Position numbers and translations under genes: made by a program. DNA of 8,519 nucleotides from Paenibacillus sp. GTDB taxonomy: Bacteria; Bacillota; Bacilli; Paenibacillales; Paenibacillaceae. Location of the stretch: positions 1-8,519 of the forward strand of contig JAQSXN010000129.1 of NCBI GenBank assembly GCA_029256665.1, in the 5' to 3' direction. Positions 6,260 through 8,519 of the stretch are shown here, one piece after another (the stretch's first letter is position 1; every line of letters starts with the position of its first letter). The notes below the pieces were generated by a model. It searched no databases. It was not told the origin of the DNA and saw nothing but the letters and a program-made list of their open reading frames with translations.

Positions 6260-6304
6260 AAAAAACCGCTCAGCTCCGGTTATCCGGTTGCCGAGCGGTT
6301 TTTT
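6260..6304. terminator. Bidirectional terminator shared by the permease and rqcP
   Basis: A symmetric structure: AAAAAACCGCTC (6260-6271) is the exact reverse complement of GAGCGGTTTTTT (6293-6304), giving a GC core flanked by A and T tracts. Inside it a smaller CCGG-TTAT-CCGG hairpin can form (6276-6287). Read rightward it ends the permease 18 bases after its stop. Read leftward it ends the hup-rqcP unit. Confidence 0.9.
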
Positions 6305-6402
6305 GTCGCAGAGCTTGAGGCCTTCGGCATCGCTAGAAATCCATGGGGAAGTCTAGCGACGAGCGAACGTTTCGGGCTGCTGCAATTGCTTCCATTCAAG
6401 AG
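6305..6402. repeat. Spacer with an 8-base inverted repeat downstream of rqcP
   Basis: TCGCTAGA (6330-6337) and TCTAGCGA (6352-6359) are a perfect inverted pair around a 14-base loop. The pair lies between the rqcP stop and the shared terminator. It has no T tract on either side, so it is not itself a terminator. It could be a 3' stabilising hairpin of the rqcP transcript. No other feature is seen in this short spacer. Confidence 0.45.
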
Positions 6403-6690
6403 TCAGGGCTTCTCCCACTCGAGCTCGCTCTCGCGGGGACGCTGCTCTTCTTTCACCAGGGTGTACAACTCGCCGGCTTCATCCTTGCGAGTCGTCTCCG
6501 CAAGGCGCTCCACGCGCACCGTGACGATCTTCTGTCCGTACTGGATTTGAAGCTCGTCGCCAACCTTGACGGCGCTGCTCGCTTTCGCCTCGCGGCCGTT
6601 AATCCAAACCCGCCCTTGCTCGGACACGTCCTTGGCAACGGTGCGGCGCTTGATTAACCGGGACACCTTGAGAAATTTATCGAGACGCAT
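6403..6690 (-). CDS. rqcP: RqcP, S4-domain ribosome quality control factor (YabO)
   Basis: Small S4-domain RNA-binding protein, homologous to Hsp15, which binds obstructed 50S subunits and works with RqcH in adding alanine tails to stalled nascent chains (family knowledge). The 95 residues begin MRLDKFLKVSRLIKRRT, essentially the B. subtilis N-terminus as I recall it, with the functionally important Arg2 and Arg16 in place. The S4 fold continues through GRVWINGREAKASSAVKVGDELQI (about 26-49). An acidic, charged C-terminus (about 75-95) is a little longer than in B. subtilis (86 residues). ATG 6690 starts three bases after the hup stop with only a weak ribosome site, so it is probably cotranscribed with hup and translated by reinitiation. 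The transcript ends at the shared terminator. Confidence 0.95.
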   Translation of the reverse strand: MRLDKFLKVSRLIKRRTVAKDVSEQGRVWINGREAKASSAVKVGDELQIQYGQKIVTVRVERLAETTRKDEAGELYTLVKEEQRPRESELEWEKP

Positions 6691-6693
6691 GAA

Positions 6694-6966
6694 TTACTTG
6701 ATCGCTTCTTTCAGCTTGTTGCCCGCTTTGAAAGCAGGAACTTTGGATTCCGGGATCGTGATTTCTTTGCCCGTTTGCGGGTTGCGGCCCACGCGGCCGG
6801 AACGTTTGCGAGTTTCGAAAGTACCGAAGCCGATCAGTTGTACTTTGTCGCCGCCAGCCAGAGCGTCTGTTACTTCGCCCAGGAAGCCGTTCAATACTGC
6901 TTCTACGTCACGTTTAGTCAATCCGCTTTTTTCTGCGATGTTGTTGATCAGGTCTGTTTTGTTCAT
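6694..6966 (-). CDS. hup: HU-family DNA-binding protein
   Basis: Nucleoid-associated histone-like protein that binds and bends DNA as a dimer. The 90 residues match the HU length and fold: helices 1-2 (MNKTDLINNIAEKSGLTKRD, then residues 21-37), the core GDKVQLIGFGTFETRKR (39-55), the DNA-intercalating arm with Arg61-Asn62-Pro63, and the C-terminal KVPAFKAGNKLKEAIK. The start is ATG 6966, with a strong TAGGAGGA site eight bases upstream (6982-6975); the longer frame to 7053 adds a basic, non-conserved extension running through the leader hairpins and is rejected. B. subtilis has its hup gene elsewhere, so its place between mazG and rqcP differs from the Bacillus order. Strong translation signals fit an abundant protein. 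Confidence 0.97.
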   Translation of the reverse strand: MNKTDLINNIAEKSGLTKRDVEAVLNGFLGEVTDALAGGDKVQLIGFGTFETRKRSGRVGRNPQTGKEITIPESKVPAFKAGNKLKEAIK

Positions 6967-6974
6967 GGTTTGGT

Positions 6975-6982
6975 TCCTCCTA
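6975..6982 (-). promoter_or_regulatory. Strong ribosome binding site of hup
   Basis: TAGGAGGA on the minus strand lies eight bases before ATG 6966. It rules out the longer reading frame as the main start. Confidence 0.85.
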
Positions 6983-7008
6983 AGGGTTATCCATATTTTT
7001 GTGGCGTT

Positions 7009-7025
7009 GCCGCGAAAGTAGCGGC
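7009..7025 (-). promoter_or_regulatory. Small hairpin upstream of the hup ribosome site
   Basis: GCCGC and GCGGC pair around a seven-base loop about 27 bases before the hup ribosome site. It may belong to the same leader as the larger structure at 7043-7101. No convincing promoter for hup could be recognised in this 187-base spacer. Confidence 0.3.
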
Positions 7026-7042
7026 TCACCCGTTTGGCAAAA

Positions 7043-7101
7043 TCTGCTCTCACGAAGAATACTTATTCTTCTCATGGAGCAGAATTCCTGCTGCCTGCTG
7101 C
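7043..7101 (-). promoter_or_regulatory. Mutually exclusive hairpins in the mazG-hup spacer (possible hup leader element)
   Basis: In the minus-strand transcript the segment TCTGCTC (7083-7077) can pair in two ways. With GAGCAGA (7049-7043) it closes a long structure whose inner part is the near-perfect palindrome GAAGAATA-AG-TATTCTTC (7071-7054), followed by TTTT. Alternatively, with the upstream AGCAG (7092-7088) it forms a small five-base hairpin. The tandem heptamer GCAGCAG (7101-7095, 7094-7088) provides that upstream arm. The pairing possibilities are seen directly; any regulatory role is inferred, and the T tract is too short for a confident terminator. Confidence 0.45.
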
Positions 7102-7153
7102 AAATTTTTTTGGGAATAGTGCTGAATACAGGCGAATTGTGGCGAAAGTCGAA

Positions 7154-8519
7154 CTAAGTATGCAGCTTGGCTTCTTCCCACCAACGATCCATCTCTAGTA
7201 AATCAGTTTGGTCAAAAGTTTTGCCGTTTATACGAAGCTGCTCTTCGATATATTCGAATCTAGCACGAAACTTCCGATTCGTGCGAGAGAGAGCCTCTTC
7301 GGGATCGGCTTCGATAAACCGGGACGCGTTGACGGCGGCGAACAACAGGTCGCCCAGCTCCGAAGCTTGCTGCTCCCGGTCGCCGGAAGCGATGGCTTCC
7401 CGCAGCTCGGCGAGCTCCTCCTCGATCTTCGCGAGCACGGGACCGAGCTCATCCCAATCAAAACCGACCTTGGCCGCTTTCTTCTGGAGCTTGTAGGCCT
7501 TCATGAGCGCCGGAAGATCCGGCGGGATGCCGTCTAGCTGCGACTTGCGCGCGGCATCCGTTCCTTTGCGCTTTTTCTCCTCGGCCTTCATCGCTTCCCA
7601 GTTGACAAGCGCTTCGTTGGCATCTTCGGCGCGATTGTCTCCAAACACATGCGGGTGGCGGAAGATTAGCTTCTCGTTCAACGTCTCGATAACGTCGTAG
7701 ACCGAGAACGCGCCCGTCTCCTCCTCCATTTGGCTATGAAGCATGACCTGCAGGATGATGTCGCCGAATTCCTCCTGCATGCCGTCCGGATCGTCGTTAT
7801 CGATCGCTTCGAGCGCTTCGTACAGCTCTTCGATAAAGTTTTTGCGGATGGACTGATGCGTCTGCTCGCGATCCCACGGACAGCCTTCCGGACTGCGGAG
7901 GATGGCGACGATCTCATGCAGCCGCTCGAAGGTGCGGTTCCGCAAGGACGGGTCCTCCGAGCGCGGCACGTAGATCAGCGACAGATTGCCGTACTCCTGC
8001 TCGCGATCCAGCTCGTAGAGCGGCACGCGGACGATCCGTTCCTCGCCCCGCACGCCAAGCGCATGGCCGATGACGACTTCGTGATCGTCGGGGTACCGTT
8101 CCATCAGCGCCAGCTTAACATCGGACGCGGTAAAATCGTCGTATACCTGCCCGATCAACGTATGTAACTGAGGCTGGAGCAGGGAAGGCTGAAGCTCGGC
8201 CGCATCCAGCAGGGCAAAGCCCTCTATCGGATCGATGCCGAGACTAACGAACGCGGCGTCGAGGAAGCTTTCGCCGCCCGTCATGCGCAGCTCGATGCCC
8301 GCTTCCTCGCAGCGTTCGCGCAGCAGCTGCACCGTGCGCTCCGCTACCATGGGATGGCCGGGAACGGCGTAAACGATGGCGGCGGCGGCTTGAGCTTGCG
8401 GCTCCTGTTCGCTGGCGGCCACCCGGCCCGCCTCCTCCAGCAGCGTCGTCACGATTGCCTCGTAGACGTCCGGGAACGAGTCATGTCTTTCGTACAAAGC
8501 GTCGAACGACGTATAGGCG
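7154..8519 (-). CDS. mazG: MazG/YabN nucleoside triphosphate pyrophosphohydrolase (5' end outside window)
   Basis: Fusion of a tetrapyrrole-methylase-like N-terminal domain with a MazG domain that hydrolyses nucleoside triphosphates to the monophosphate and pyrophosphate, as in YabN. The frame stays open to the window edge; the first visible codons read AYTSFDALYERHD, inside the methylase domain. The in-frame TTG at 8497 is therefore not the start, and roughly 40-50 residues are missing. Counting from the first visible codon, IVYAVPGHPMVAERTVQLL (48-66) belongs to the methylase domain. The first MazG repeat begins at GCPWD (212) with metal-binding EELYE (230-234) and EEFGD (249-253), then HPHVFGDN (288-295). 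A second, shorter repeat has EEELAE (366-371) and ELGD (387-390). It ends in TAG, 187 bases before hup. Confidence 0.95.
   Translation of the reverse strand, partial: AYTSFDALYERHDSFPDVYEAIVTTLLEEAGRVAASEQEPQAQAAAAIVYAVPGHPMVAERTVQLLRERCEEAGIELRMTGGESFLDAAFVSLGIDPIEGFALLDAAELQPSLLQPQLHTLIGQVYDDFTASDVKLALMERYPDDHEVVIGHALGVRGEERIVRVPLYELDREQEYGNLSLIYVPRSEDPSLRNRTFERLHEIVAILRSPEGCPWDREQTHQSIRKNFIEELYEALEAIDNDDPDGMQEEFGDIILQVMLHSQMEEETGAFSVYDVIETLNEKLIFRHPHVFGDNRAEDANEALVNWEAMKAEEKKRKGTDAARKSQLDGIPPDLPALMKAYKLQKKAAKVGFDWDELGPVLAKIEEELAELREAIASGDREQQASELGDLLFAAVNASRFIEADPEEALSRTNRKFRARFEYIEEQLRINGKTFDQTDLLEMDRWWEEAKLHT

Noticed and set aside
6694..7053. 119-residue form of HU
   Set aside because: The N-terminal 29 residues are translated leader hairpins; a strong ribosome site precedes ATG 6966 and the 90-residue form is standard.
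7154..8497. MazG starting at TTG 8497
   Set aside because: The frame continues open to the window edge and the residues before it (AYTSFDA) continue the expected methylase domain; the true start is outside.
1..8519. CRISPR arrays, insertion sequences, integrases, toxin-antitoxin or phage genes
   Set aside because: I saw no repeat-spacer pattern, transposase-like protein or terminal inverted repeats; the only tandem array lacks unique spacers.

Overview
The window looks like a chromosomal segment from a spore-forming Firmicute, most likely of the Paenibacillaceae (Paenibacillus/Cohnella type). It carries the conserved block mazG(yabN) - hup - rqcP(yabO) - yabP - yabQ - divIC - yabR(S1) - spoIIE, all on the minus strand. 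The same block, without hup, is known from the Bacillus subtilis chromosome near spoIIE. Base composition is moderately GC-rich and start codons are a mixture of ATG and GTG. The genus is inferred; no rRNA or other marker is present.

Layout from right to left, which is the direction of transcription of the block. At 8519-7154 is the 3' part of mazG, whose start lies outside the window. A 187-base spacer with striking inverted repeats follows, then hup (HU, 6966-6694) and, three bases later, rqcP (6690-6403). The only plus-strand gene, an EamA/DMT-family permease (5315-6241), sits between rqcP and yabP. It converges on rqcP across a symmetric, apparently bidirectional terminator (6260-6304) and diverges from yabP. 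Next is yabP-yabQ-divIC (5168-3959), with both junctions overlapping, then yabR (S1 domain, 3814-3311) with its own consensus-like promoter and a strong terminator. A gene-free 500-base stretch precedes spoIIE (2754-262). The left end (1-261) has no convincing gene but holds a degenerate 36-base tandem repeat.

Functionally the block mixes sporulation (yabP, yabQ, spoIIE), cell division (divIC), nucleoid organisation (hup), ribosome quality control (rqcP), nucleotide-pool sanitation (mazG) and RNA binding (yabR). The best regulatory evidence is at spoIIE. A CTGACA/TATAAT pair with a 21-base spacer, as in Spo0A-activated sigma-A promoters of the spoIIE/spoIIG type, fixes the start as a GTG at 2754. 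That gives an 830-residue protein rather than the 849-residue open frame.

Nothing here is a clearly new multi-gene system. The points most worth a second look are the alternative hairpins in front of hup, the permease inserted between rqcP and yabP, and the 36-base repeats after spoIIE.
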